A DNA stretch of 64,000 nucleotides from Acidobacteriota bacterium (lineage in GTDB: Bacteria > Acidobacteriota > Terriglobia > Acidiferrales > UBA7541): NCBI GenBank assembly GCA_013289695.1, contig JABCZK010000008.1, forward strand, positions 1 through 64,000. Direction: 5' to 3'. Positions 8,436 to 16,664 of this stretch are shown here, piece after piece (the stretch's first letter is position 1; each line of letters begins with the position of its first letter). Made by a program: the position numbers and the translations under genes. The notes under the pieces are model-generated. The model searched no databases. It was not told the origin of the DNA and worked only from the letters and a program-made list of their open reading frames with translations.

Positions 8436-8843
8436 TTAAGGCGTGTCCGCTTGAGACGGAAAGCAAGACGTAAATGTATGACCAGCCAGCGCCTCATTCA
8501 TCGCCGGCACCAAGTCCGAGTCCATCAGTACCTTGATCACGTATCCCAGCCCGCCGGCGGCCCGGCAGGTGTTCAGGATGTCCTGATCCTCGTGAACCGT
8601 GAGAAATACGATTTTGGCTTTGTTACCTAGCCTCGTAAGTTCTTCTGCGACTTCGATTCCACTCATTACTGGCATCGAGATGTCTAAAACCACCAAGTCG
8701 GGTTTGAGCTTCAGCGTTGCTTCCAGAGCCGCTCGGCCATCGGAAACCGTGTCAACGACATCGAATGACTCGCGTAACAATGCGGCCACGGTACTCAACA
8801 CGGGAGCGAGATCATCCGCGACTAACACCCGTTTTCGAGTCAT
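8436..8843 (-). CDS. Stand-alone response regulator receiver protein
   Basis: 135 residues comprising a single receiver domain. The acidic pair is in VLVADD near residue 10, the phosphoacceptor Asp is in LVVLDISMP near residue 54, Thr is in VFLTV and Lys is in GYVIK. The C-terminus (FTSCFPSQADTP) ends soon after the last helix, so no DNA-binding or enzymatic output domain is present. It resembles the receiver half of NarL-type regulators. It lies downstream of the kinase/NarL pair at 9039-12052 but 195 bp away, with its own TTGTCA-like operator at 9001, so it may be regulated separately. It could act as a phosphate sink or signal through protein contact. Confidence 0.85.
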   Translation of the reverse strand: MTRKRVLVADDLAPVLSTVAALLRESFDVVDTVSDGRAALEATLKLKPDLVVLDISMPVMSGIEVAEELTRLGNKAKIVFLTVHEDQDILNTCRAAGGLGYVIKVLMDSDLVPAMNEALAGHTFTSCFPSQADTP

Positions 8844-9000
8844 GAGAGCTCATCCCTGAGCTGTTTTCTAGACCTCCACCAAGGATCTGGGACGCCGGTG
8901 CGACGTGAGAGGCTCAGCGATCTCGGCCTTCGAGTTCATCTCGGTCAGCGTGGAGGTAGGCATCCACGGCTATCTTGGGCGCGATTCGCGCGACTGGATA

Positions 9001-9016
9001 TTGGCAAAATTAACAG
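9001..9016. promoter_or_regulatory. TTGGCA-N4-TAACAG inverted repeat (operator 4, degenerate)
   Basis: TTGGCA AAAT TAACAG, one mismatch in each half compared with the consensus. It lies 158 bp upstream of the orphan receiver gene starting at 8843. Confidence 0.4.
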
Positions 9017-9038
9017 TAAGGTAGAAAAACGGTATTCG

Positions 9039-9677
9039 TTAGACGGAGATGATTTTGCTCTTGATGGCGTACTGAACGAGTTCGGCGTTGGTTTTGATCT
9101 GCAAGAGTTCCATGGCGTGGTATTTGTGCGCGGCGACAGTGCGGGTGGTTATCTTCAGCACGCTAGCTGCTTCTTTCATGGTGCGACCCTCTGCCAATAG
9201 CTGGATGACTTCCCGCTCTCGTCCGCTTGGTCCAGGGGCGTGCTCGCGAGACTTGGGCTCTCGCAATGAGATGCTCGTCAAACCCTTGGCGGCGCGGGGA
9301 GTTAGATATTTACCTCCCTTCAGCACTTTTTCAATCGCGTCAATCAACTCGAAGCCCGCCGCCTGCTTCAGGAGAAACCCCGATGCCCCTGCGCGAAAAG
9401 CCTCCCCTACTAGATAAGGGTCCTCATTCATGGTCATGAAGATAAGTTTGACGGCAGGCATCTTCTGTTGAAGCTTCCTCGCGGCGTCCAGCCCATTTAA
9501 CTGGGGCATGGCAATATCGAGCACGATGACGTCGGGTCGCAACTTCTCGGCAGCTTCCAGCAGCGAGTGACCGTTGGTCACCGCGCCGACTACTTCACAG
9601 CGGGGTTCCAGTACGCTCTTCAGCGCATCCATCAACATCTGATGGTCATCCGCCAACAGTACACGTATGCGTTTCAT
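9039..9677 (-). CDS. NarL/LuxR-family response regulator
   Basis: 212 residues. An N-terminal receiver domain (about 1-120) has LLADDH near residue 8, the phosphoacceptor in VIVLDIAMP near residue 54 and Lys in GFLLK. It is joined to a LuxR-type helix-turn-helix (about 148-210). The HTH carries REREVIQLLAEGRTMKEAA and the recognition helix TTRTVAAHKYHAMELLQI. The start codon overlaps the stop of the upstream kinase gene by four bases (ATGA), so the two are translationally coupled and form a cognate pair. It is one of two plausible candidates in the window for a factor binding the TTGTCA inverted repeats, although this is unproven. Confidence 0.93.
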   Translation of the reverse strand: MKRIRVLLADDHQMLMDALKSVLEPRCEVVGAVTNGHSLLEAAEKLRPDVIVLDIAMPQLNGLDAARKLQQKMPAVKLIFMTMNEDPYLVGEAFRAGASGFLLKQAAGFELIDAIEKVLKGGKYLTPRAAKGLTSISLREPKSREHAPGPSGREREVIQLLAEGRTMKEAASVLKITTRTVAAHKYHAMELLQIKTNAELVQYAIKSKIISV

Positions 9678-12052
9678 GATCTTGTTCCTCCCGCGGTAGT
9701 TATGCTTGCATGGGACTCATCAACGGAGACCGAGAGTGGAACCTCGGCAAGAATTTCTGTCCCCCGCGTAGGCGCGGATTGCACCGACAGCCTTCCGCCG
9801 ACCAAACGAAGCCGCTCGCGCATTCCGACAAGTCCGATTCCCACGTCTTTGTTGCTGAGAGAGACATCAAAACCGAGGCCGGCATCGACGATCCGCAGGC
9901 GGATTTCATTGTTCGCGTTGCAAAGTTCCACCTGGGCTTGCTTCGCTCGACTGTGTTTAACCACGTTGCTCAGCGCTTCCTGGGCGACTCGGAACAGACA
10001 CAGCGCCACATCCTTCGAGATTTGCGGAGCAACGCCGTGGTCCGTGAACTCCACCTGAATCCCATACTTTTCGCTGATCTCATCGCAAAGTCCCATGACA
10101 GCCGGCCCTAGGCCGACGTGCTGCAGCTTGCTGGAATGGAGTTGATGGGACAGACGATGGACGTCAGAAGATATTTCCTGGGTGCGATTCCACAATTCCC
10201 GCACGAGGGTTCGTTCCTCCGCTTCTGACTCGGGCCGCTTGTTCCATAGGCGCGAAAGTCCGATACCCAGCAATGCCAATCGCTGGCTGAAGTCGTCGTG
10301 CAGCTCTCTGGCGATGCGTCCGCGCTCTTCCTCTTGCGCGGTGATCAGCCGCCCGCTCAACAATTCAAGCGACTCGGCTGCTGCCTTACGCTCCGTGATG
10401 TCCACACATGTGCCGATGTAACCGTAGAAAGACCCATCGGGTTCGAATCTAGGCACGCCATAATCAACAATCCAGCGATAGGCTCCGTCGAAGCGTCTCA
10501 GACGATACTCCATCTCAAATTCCACCCGGGCGTCAAAAGCGTCGGAGTAGATGCCGAGACAACGATCCAGATCGTCCGGATGCACGCCAACGGCCCAACC
10601 TATTCCCATCTCTTGTTCGAGGGTTCGACCGGTGAAATTCAGCCAGCTCTGATTGAAAAAAGTGCAGAGTTTTTCGGTCCCGGCCATCCAGATCAGCACC
10701 GGCGCTGAGTCTGCGACCCGACGAAAACGTTGTTCGCTCTCGCGCAGCGTCTGCTCTGCTCGCTTACGATCAGTAATGTCCAGCACTTCGGCAACGAAAT
10801 ACTGAGGATTCCCGTGGATATCCCGGATCAACGAAGCACTGCACTCCCCGCACAGTACTTTTCCATCTTTGTGCAGACAGCGCTTTTCCACGCCCTGGAA
10901 GCTGGCGCCGTCCGCCAGTGCTTGGCTCAACCTCTGCGAAAAACTCGGCCAGTCATCCGGATGAGTGACCGATTCAACCGTCTTGCCCAGAAGTTCCTCT
11001 TGTGTATATCCGATGAAGCTGGAAAAAGCCTGATTGCCGGCAAGAAAACGGCCCTCCGGTGAAACGATCGCCATTCCCATGCCAGCATCACGGAAGACAC
11101 TGCGGAATTTTCCCTCGCTTTCCCCCAACTCTTCGGTTGTCCGCTTCCGCTCCTCGACAACGGCTGCGAGGACCATGAAAGGCGCAGCCGCGAAGAATAA
11201 GAAAAGCTGCAGCGACAACACGCTGTTGATGGGTTCTGAGTCGGTGAATGGGCCTCGGCCGTGGGTCGCGCCCCAAATCGACAACACTGCGATTAAGATT
11301 ACCGAACTGCTGACGCCAGTCGATCCGAAACGCAACGCTGACCACAACATGAACGGCACCAGGGTATAAAGCAGTGCCGGCGGGCTATTTCGCCCTGGAG
11401 CGACGAACGCAAGATATCCGAAGAACACCAGCCCAACGGTCAATGCAGCGGCTTCCAGGTAATAAGCGCGCGATCTCCGGCCTCCGTCCGATCCTTTGCC
11501 CACCCAGCTAAAAAAGGCAGGCATCAGGGTAAGAAATCCTAGTGATTCCGAAAAGAAGCTTGTCCTCCAATTAATCCAATAGTCCCCAGGGACGGCCAGC
11601 GCTCCGACAAAAGCTCCCGCCGCCGGCGCGAGGATCACCGCGAACAACGAAAACTTTGCCAAGGCTCTTACGCTATCCAGCCGCGGTATTCCGACGAAAA
11701 AATAGCTGAGACACGCAAGGGCGGTGAAGACCTCCACAATGTCCGCCAAAATGAGCCCAATAATCGACCGCGTCAGCACGCCCCTTTGTACGTCGTAGAA
11801 AACAAACACAGCTAAGGCCGCCAAGATGAGCGCCGGCCATCTTCTTCGTGGGACCAGCAGCAACACCGAAACCAGCAGCACGCAACCCGGCCAAAGCGGC
11901 GAAAGCATTTGCGGACGGAGAACCAATGCGCCGCCTAGTTTTGAAGCGAAGTAAGAAAGGATGGTAATCAGGCACACCAGGATCGCAGTGTGAAAGGTGG
12001 AATCATCGTCGAGGAAACTCGATGAGCGCCGTAAAGAACCAGCTTCCATCAT
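9674..12052 (-). CDS. MASE1-PAS-PAS sensor histidine kinase (HisKA_3 type)
   Basis: 792 residues. About residues 20-310 form eight or more membrane segments of the MASE1 type. Two PAS domains follow (about 315-440 with FRDAGMGMAIVSPEGRF, and about 440-560 with FRRVADSAPVLIWMAG), each ending with a PAC motif. The dimerisation and phosphoacceptor region has EEERGRIARELHDDFSQRLA with His585. The ATPase domain has FRVAQEALSNVVKHSRA and GIGLVGMRERLRLVGG. This is the NarX/DegS class that partners NarL-type regulators, and the NarL gene overlaps its end. MASE1 is a membrane sensor of uncertain ligand; PAS domains often sense redox state or small molecules. GGAGG precedes two consecutive ATG codons, so the start may be 12049. 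Confidence 0.93.
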   Translation of the reverse strand: MMEAGSLRRSSSFLDDDSTFHTAILVCLITILSYFASKLGGALVLRPQMLSPLWPGCVLLVSVLLLVPRRRWPALILAALAVFVFYDVQRGVLTRSIIGLILADIVEVFTALACLSYFFVGIPRLDSVRALAKFSLFAVILAPAAGAFVGALAVPGDYWINWRTSFFSESLGFLTLMPAFFSWVGKGSDGGRRSRAYYLEAAALTVGLVFFGYLAFVAPGRNSPPALLYTLVPFMLWSALRFGSTGVSSSVILIAVLSIWGATHGRGPFTDSEPINSVLSLQLFLFFAAAPFMVLAAVVEERKRTTEELGESEGKFRSVFRDAGMGMAIVSPEGRFLAGNQAFSSFIGYTQEELLGKTVESVTHPDDWPSFSQRLSQALADGASFQGVEKRCLHKDGKVLCGECSASLIRDIHGNPQYFVAEVLDITDRKRAEQTLRESEQRFRRVADSAPVLIWMAGTEKLCTFFNQSWLNFTGRTLEQEMGIGWAVGVHPDDLDRCLGIYSDAFDARVEFEMEYRLRRFDGAYRWIVDYGVPRFEPDGSFYGYIGTCVDITERKAAAESLELLSGRLITAQEEERGRIARELHDDFSQRLALLGIGLSRLWNKRPESEAEERTLVRELWNRTQEISSDVHRLSHQLHSSKLQHVGLGPAVMGLCDEISEKYGIQVEFTDHGVAPQISKDVALCLFRVAQEALSNVVKHSRAKQAQVELCNANNEIRLRIVDAGLGFDVSLSNKDVGIGLVGMRERLRLVGGRLSVQSAPTRGTEILAEVPLSVSVDESHASITTAGGTRS

Positions 12053-12389
12053 CTGCCTCCGATCTAAACGTCAGCGGCGAACACCGAGGCTTCCGTCAAC
12101 TGACGCGCCGACACCCACGGGAAAGGAATGCCTCAAGCAGGCACTCCGACTGTTGCAATTCGTTCTGTTTTGGTTTTGCTCGGCGTAACAAAATTACCGG
12201 CGATTCGCATCGCCGATACGATTTGAAAACATCCCCGGTCAAGCGTTAAGTCCGATCGCTGGTCGCAGAGTGTACCACGAGGCAAAGCTGCTAGTGTTAA
12301 AAATGGCACACTTCTTAGAATGCTCCCATCGTTATAGGGAGAGTAATAGCGAGACGTACAGCCATGCCTTCTCGGACGCCGATTCTAAG
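12053..12389. other. 336 bp intergenic region upstream of the kinase gene
   Basis: No gene is supported. It contains a 7-bp perfect hairpin at 12198-12215 and a poor relative of the TTGTCA element at about 12295 (TGTTA AAAA TGGCA), which I do not count as a site. Confidence 0.45.
12198..12215 (-). terminator. Possible terminator hairpin downstream of the Crp/Fnr gene
   Basis: CGGCGAT TCGC ATCGCCG is a perfect 7-bp stem with a 4-base loop. On the minus strand it is followed by GGTAATTTTGTT, only moderately T-rich. It is about 175 bp past the Crp/Fnr stop codon. Confidence 0.3.
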
Positions 12390-13112
12390 CTACTCGTGGA
12401 GGACAACATTGAGGAGCGAACTGCGCACCTTCAAGCCGCCGTTGTCTTCGATGCAGCCAAGCTTTTTGAATCTGTTCAAGAAAACGTTCACGTGCGAGCG
12501 GCTGGTACCGATCATTTCCGCCAGAGTCTGTTGATTTACACCTGCGATCAGAATGTCCGACCTGCCTTCCTTTCCAAAACGGGCTAGCAATAAGCGCGTT
12601 CGTGCTAGCCGCCTTTCGGTTGAATTGAAAAGTTGATCAACCAAGTCCGACTGCGTGCGCTTGTCGCGACCCACCGCGTACGCAACAAACATGTCCGAAA
12701 ACCTGTGCTCTTCGTGGAGCGTACGCAGCATCTCGCGCTTTGCGATCTTCAGGACGGTGCAGCGAGTGGTTGCAATTGCCGTCATCATGTGGAAAGGCTG
12801 ATCCGAAGCGATGCATCCCTCACCGAAGAAATCACCTGGGCCGAGCAATGCTATGGTCGCTTCCTTACCTTGATTGGAGACTACGCTCAGCCGCGCAGTC
12901 CCGTCCTGAATGTAAAACACAGCGTCCGCACGTGCTCCTTGCGAGAAGATGATTTGTTTCGGGCTGAACTGAAGAGTCGTCCTGCCAATGCCAGCATTCG
13001 TCAAAAAGGCCCAGGGATCAAATACCTTGCTTGGCTTTTGCGTCTTGCGTCGTCGGCCTGGGAAACCGGCTAGGCGATGACACGACGAACTCCCGAGAGC
13101 CCTAGCGGGCAC
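12390..13112 (-). CDS. Crp/Fnr family transcriptional regulator
   Basis: 240 residues. About 40-150 form a cyclic-nucleotide-binding-type beta barrel (QIIFSQGARADAVFYIQDG, GPGDFFGEGC). A dimerisation helix and a Crp-type helix-turn-helix (about 170-230) follow, with QQTLAEMIGTSRSHVNVFLN as helix and recognition helix. The Fnr cluster cysteines are absent from the N-terminus, so it is not an oxygen-sensing Fnr of the classical kind. The ligand is unknown. The GTG at 13112 lacks a good ribosome binding site, and homologues usually begin near KVFDPWAFL (residue 29), so the start is uncertain. It stands alone and is the second candidate for the protein that reads the TTGTCA repeats: Crp-superfamily proteins bind symmetric sites, and CooA uses TGTCA half-sites. 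Confidence 0.9.
   Translation of the reverse strand: MPARALGSSSCHRLAGFPGRRRKTQKPSKVFDPWAFLTNAGIGRTTLQFSPKQIIFSQGARADAVFYIQDGTARLSVVSNQGKEATIALLGPGDFFGEGCIASDQPFHMMTAIATTRCTVLKIAKREMLRTLHEEHRFSDMFVAYAVGRDKRTQSDLVDQLFNSTERRLARTRLLLARFGKEGRSDILIAGVNQQTLAEMIGTSRSHVNVFLNRFKKLGCIEDNGGLKVRSSLLNVVLHE
13100..13109 (+). repeat. CCCTAGCGGG decamer, copy 1
   Basis: Exact copy of a 10-bp sequence found four times in the window on the plus strand. This copy lies at the GTG start assigned to the Crp/Fnr gene. Confidence 0.35.
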
Positions 13113-13247
13113 AGATTTTTGCGGTGATTATAACAACAAAATTTTAGAGCGGCGATAACTCCTTCTTCTTGGAGTTGGAACCGCGGTTGCATTGTTGGGC
13201 GGCCGAACTTGCCGGAAGTCATCCCACGGCTCGGATTCAAATCAGCA

Positions 13248-13263
13248 CTGTCATTAATGACAA
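13248..13263. promoter_or_regulatory. CTGTCA-N4-TGACAA inverted repeat (operator 5)
   Basis: CTGTCA TTAA TGACAA, with a perfect TGTCA-N4-TGACA core. It lies 129 bp upstream of the membrane protein gene at 13392, whose paralogue at 55809 also has such a site. Confidence 0.65.
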
Positions 13264-13391
13264 TTCCATTGGGCCGTCCCCTCGATCAATCATCGGACTT
13301 TCCGGCGCCGGGAGCTCCAGCCAGTGTGGGCGCAGCCATGGGTGGGATGAGGTGAAGGGTGAAAAGTGCCTAGCGCAACCGGGAAGACGCT

Positions 13392-13922
13392 ATGAATGCC
13401 GAGGGTCCTAAGGCGGCGACTCTGAAGCAAAAGGCCACGCACGAATTGCGCGAGTTTGCCGTGATCTCCTTGTATCTAGCCTTATTTTTTTGCGCCGTTG
13501 CGACCTACAGCCTGCTCCTGTTAAACCAGTTTCACGTTTCGTATTTCATTTATGGCACAGCGTTGATCAACGCTCTGGTAATCGCCAAAGTCATTCTCAT
13601 CGGCGAATACGCGCACCTTGGCAAGAAACACGAATCCAAGCCATTGTTTCAGTCGGCACTGCATAAGGCGTTTCTATTTAGCTTGCTGGTGTTCGCCTTT
13701 CACATTGTCGAGGAAGCGATCAAACGACGCTGGCATGGCGAAAACTTTGCAACCGCGTACCACGGGATACGCGTCAACGAGCTCCTTGCCCGCAGCGTCG
13801 TCATATTTTGCACTTTCCTTCCACTGTTTGCATTCCGGGAATTGCGCAGGGTACTGGGCGAGGACAATTTTCGATCCCTGTTCTTCCGAACTGGAGCGAC
13901 AACGAAAACAGACGCAGATTGA
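13392..13922 (+). CDS. Small integral membrane protein, paralogue of 55809-56345
   Basis: 176 residues with four hydrophobic segments (about 28-50, 55-75, 95-115 and 135-155). The sequence aligns along its length with the protein at 55809-56345. Shared features are TLKQKATHELREF/TLKQRVSHGMREY, ALINALVIAKVILIGE, a middle helix followed by HGENF/HGKSF, and FRELRRVLGEDNFRSLFF near the end. The conserved charged motif ELRRV(L/I)G(E/D)D suggests a cytoplasmic functional end. I know no function for this family. GGGAAG precedes the ATG. Both paralogues have a TTGTCA-type operator upstream, so they probably share a regulator. Confidence 0.8.
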   Translation: MNAEGPKAATLKQKATHELREFAVISLYLALFFCAVATYSLLLLNQFHVSYFIYGTALINALVIAKVILIGEYAHLGKKHESKPLFQSALHKAFLFSLLVFAFHIVEEAIKRRWHGENFATAYHGIRVNELLARSVVIFCTFLPLFAFRELRRVLGEDNFRSLFFRTGATTKTDAD

Positions 13923-13932
13923 CGAGAGCTGG

Positions 13933-15126
13933 TTATTGAGTGACGGCTGGCAACGCGTCTTTGACGCAGCGGAAGCCGAGGTGATTCGTCCCTGTAGTCA
14001 CCTCGCCTTTGCCCCGAGTGCCCACCATGTAGCGTGAACAATACTGATCGGTGCACAAAAACGAACCTCCCCGTTGGGTTTTCTTTCGTTCGTTCGGTTC
14101 GCTGGGGTCGTAGGGCGAAGCCGGGCCCTTGGGATTTCGCGCCACACCGCGGACAGATGCCAATTGCTGGTAGTATTCCGGGCGATACCAATCACTCGTC
14201 CATTGCCACACATTCCCCGCCATATCATAAAGACCGTAGCCGTTCGCCGGAAACCGTCCGACTCCTGTGATCCCTACGTAGTGGTCTTCTCCCGTGTCCT
14301 TGTCTGGAAAGTGACCCTGAAACGTATTGGCCATCCACTGTCCTTTCGGCCGAAACTCATCGCCCCAGACAAATGGCTGTCCGGTCAGTCCACCTCGTGC
14401 CGCGAATTCCCATTCGGCCTCGGTCGGCAACCGCTTACCGGCCCATTTTGCATAAGCCGCAGCATCCTGGTAGGCGACGTGCACCACGGGATAGTCCGAC
14501 TTTCCTTGAATGCTGGAAGCAGGGCCCAGCGGATGGCGCCAGTTCGCACCACGAACATACGCCCACCATTGATAATGGTCATTCAGGGGCACTTCGTGGT
14601 CAGGAGGCGAGAAAACTACCGATCCTGCCACAAGGTTTTCAGGCGGCGCGCCTGGAAAGTCCTCCGCCCTGGGTTTGCGTTCCGCGACGGTGACGTACGC
14701 CGCGGCTTTCACAAATTTGGCGAACTCCCCATTCGTAACGTCGGTTTTATCCATCCAGAAGCCATCAACATACACGCGGTGAACCGGACGCGAATCGAGC
14801 GTAGCCTGCATGCCGACTTGATCCTGCATTGGCGAATCCTGCGCGCCCATGGAGAATTCGCCGCCCGGGATCCAAGCCATCCCGGCAGGCGCAGAGGCGG
14901 CGGGGGCATTCTTGTTTTCAACTGTCGGCGCGAAACCGCTCGGGGCAGAGGGCAGGCTTTCCGCCACTGTCATCTGCGGAAGTTGAGTCGCCTGAACGGT
15001 TTGGCGGCTTGCAAATTTCCAATATCCGAGCCCCGCGAGCAGCATCGCGACGCAGGCAACGATTCTTACACGATTCAGTCCCCTAGCGGGCTTCGAAGCT
15101 TTATCCGCGCGCCTGCTCTCATTCAT
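13933..15126 (-). CDS. Membrane-anchored formylglycine-generating enzyme (SUMF1-like)
   Basis: 397 residues from the ATG at 15126, with AGGAA upstream. An N-terminal hydrophobic segment (RVRIVACVAMLLAGLGYW) anchors or exports the protein. The FGE-sulfatase domain starts at GMAWIPGGEFSMGAQ and contains KRLPTEAEWEFAARGG and DMAGNVWQWTSDWY. It ends with RGGSFLCTDQYCSRY and NHLGFRC. Cys358 and Cys363 match the Cys-x4-Cys copper-binding active site of true formylglycine-generating enzymes, which most FGE-like domains lack. The enzyme would oxidise a sulfatase cysteine to formylglycine. A sulfatase with a suitable CTAGR motif lies at 5500-7125, and both genes have the TTGTCA operator. Confidence 0.9.
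   Translation of the reverse strand: MNESRRADKASKPARGLNRVRIVACVAMLLAGLGYWKFASRQTVQATQLPQMTVAESLPSAPSGFAPTVENKNAPAASAPAGMAWIPGGEFSMGAQDSPMQDQVGMQATLDSRPVHRVYVDGFWMDKTDVTNGEFAKFVKAAAYVTVAERKPRAEDFPGAPPENLVAGSVVFSPPDHEVPLNDHYQWWAYVRGANWRHPLGPASSIQGKSDYPVVHVAYQDAAAYAKWAGKRLPTEAEWEFAARGGLTGQPFVWGDEFRPKGQWMANTFQGHFPDKDTGEDHYVGITGVGRFPANGYGLYDMAGNVWQWTSDWYRPEYYQQLASVRGVARNPKGPASPYDPSEPNERKKTQRGGSFLCTDQYCSRYMVGTRGKGEVTTGTNHLGFRCVKDALPAVTQ
15081..15090 (+). repeat. CCCTAGCGGG decamer, copy 2
   Basis: Exact copy of the decamer, here inside the first codons of the formylglycine-generating enzyme gene. It is the only copy lying well inside a gene. Confidence 0.3.
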
Positions 15127-15203
15127 GGAGTCGATTCCTGAGAATTCTAAAGTAGATGAAATCGCAACCCTAGAATTATCGCAACAGGCAATGACAGACG
15201 GTA

Positions 15204-15219
15204 TCGTTACTTTTGACAA
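15204..15219. promoter_or_regulatory. TCGTTA-N4-TGACAA inverted repeat (operator 6, divergent)
   Basis: TCGTTA CTTT TGACAA. The right half is perfect and the left half has two mismatches. Its core is nearly the reverse complement of operator 2 (TTGTTA-N4-TGACAA). It lies between divergent genes, 78 bp from the formylglycine-generating enzyme start and 99 bp from the DUF3300 start, so it could serve both. Confidence 0.5.
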
Positions 15220-15317
15220 TACGTTTGGCTGCAAAAATCCGCTAAACACGGTCTCCGAACGTAGCCTTGATCGTTGCGACCCTGCTCTGAAGGCGGGTTC
15301 GCCAGGAATTTGGCCGG

Positions 15318-16586
15318 ATGCATCTAAAACGCATACTCATCGCCGCGTTGCTCCTCTCATTCGTAGTGCGGTCCACGTCTGTCGCGCTTGCGCGGAACGC
15401 TTCCTCTGGCACACAGACGGGAGGGCAGGCTGCGCCGTCGCCAGGGTCGCAACCCGAATACGCACTGCTTACGGCCGACGAACTCGACTCTCTCGTTGCG
15501 CCCATAGCCTTGTATCCTGACGCGCTTGTAGCGCAAGTTTTGGGCGCTTCCACGTTTCCATATGAAGTCGTGGCGGCGACGCTCTGGATCAAAGATAATT
15601 CCAGCCTGACGGGAGAGGCACTCGCCAAGGCCGTCGACCAACAGTCCTGGGATCCAGCGGTCAAAGCCCTCACCCAATTCCCGTCGGTGCTGGATGATCT
15701 GTCGAAGAATCTCGCGTGGACGTCGGCGCTTGGCGAAGCCTCTGCGACTCAACAGCAGGACGTGATGGCCGCCGTGCAAAGAATGCGGGCCAAGGCTCTT
15801 GCAGCAGGAAATCTGCAGTCGGGGCCCCAGATAAAGGTCGAGCAGCAGGCTCCACAGACCATCGTTATCCAGCCTGCGAATCCTCAGGTCGTCTACGTTC
15901 CGGTATACAGCCCCACGGTCGTATATGGCGCGCCAATTGTTGTTCCCGGTTACTACTACCGCGGTCCCGCGGTTACCGTGATTTCCTTCGGCGGAGGAAT
16001 CGTCGTAGGAGCATCGATCTACGGCGGCTGCTGCGGGTGGGGATGGAGTTATTGGGGCACGAACTGGCATAGCCACACCGTCGTCTACAACCGAAATATT
16101 TACGTCGGAAACGCGTATTGGCGCGGCGGCTACTACGGCGGCGCGTATCGTCCTCCCGGCTATCACCCGGGCTACCCGGGATATAAGCCGGGATACCCAG
16201 GCTATCGTCCGCCAACATATCCCGGATATGGGCGTCCGCCAGCGACGACCCTCCCGGCGAACGCAGGCGGGAACACTCGACCGGCTGGACCGGGAAACAA
16301 CGGGGGAGCTCGACCGGGCGCTGGCGGTCCATCGACGCTGCCGGCCAATCCTGGAAATCGTCCAGCGACGCAGCCGGGTACCAGGCCAGCTTCGCCGGGA
16401 ACTCAACCCAGCACAAGACCTGCCACGACGCCGAGCACGCAGCCCACGCCCCGGCCGAGCCCACAGCCCTCGACTCAGCCGGCACGCCCGGATTCGTTTT
16501 CGGGTTCGGCAGGGGGTCGCGCGCAGAGTGCTCGCGGGAACCAGAGTATGGCAGCTAAAGGCGGGGGAGGCGGGCGTCGCAAGTAA
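15318..16586 (+). CDS. DUF3300 protein (copy 1)
   Basis: 422 residues with an N-terminal signal peptide. The DUF3300 domain (about 55-280) shows the diagnostic LVAPIALYPDALVAQVLGAS, the AVDQQSWDPAVKALTQFPSV segment, the QQDVMAAVQRMRAKALAAG helix and PQTIVIQPANPQVVYVPVY. A hydrophobic Gly-rich segment with YGGCCGWGW and a WHSHTVVYNRNIYVGNAYW stretch follows. The last 150 residues are low complexity, with PGYxPGYPGY repeats and Pro/Thr-rich and Gly/Arg-rich tails. The role is unknown; it is probably periplasmic or surface-exposed. AGGAA lies upstream of the ATG. It is followed 78 bp later by a DUF2950 gene, an order repeated at 24784-27093. Confidence 0.9.
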   Translation: MHLKRILIAALLLSFVVRSTSVALARNASSGTQTGGQAAPSPGSQPEYALLTADELDSLVAPIALYPDALVAQVLGASTFPYEVVAATLWIKDNSSLTGEALAKAVDQQSWDPAVKALTQFPSVLDDLSKNLAWTSALGEASATQQQDVMAAVQRMRAKALAAGNLQSGPQIKVEQQAPQTIVIQPANPQVVYVPVYSPTVVYGAPIVVPGYYYRGPAVTVISFGGGIVVGASIYGGCCGWGWSYWGTNWHSHTVVYNRNIYVGNAYWRGGYYGGAYRPPGYHPGYPGYKPGYPGYRPPTYPGYGRPPATTLPANAGGNTRPAGPGNNGGARPGAGGPSTLPANPGNRPATQPGTRPASPGTQPSTRPATTPSTQPTPRPSPQPSTQPARPDSFSGSAGGRAQSARGNQSMAAKGGGGGRRK

Positions 16587-16664
16587 TATTGCGCCGCGCA
16601 AGTTGCCTTGACATCTGAAAGTAAATTTCGCGGTTGGTTCAGCGAACGAGAACAAGGAGATCGA

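Noticed and set aside
12295..12310. Eleventh operator-like sequence, TGTTA AAAA TGGCA
   Set aside because: Two core mismatches and no perfect half; too weak to separate from chance.
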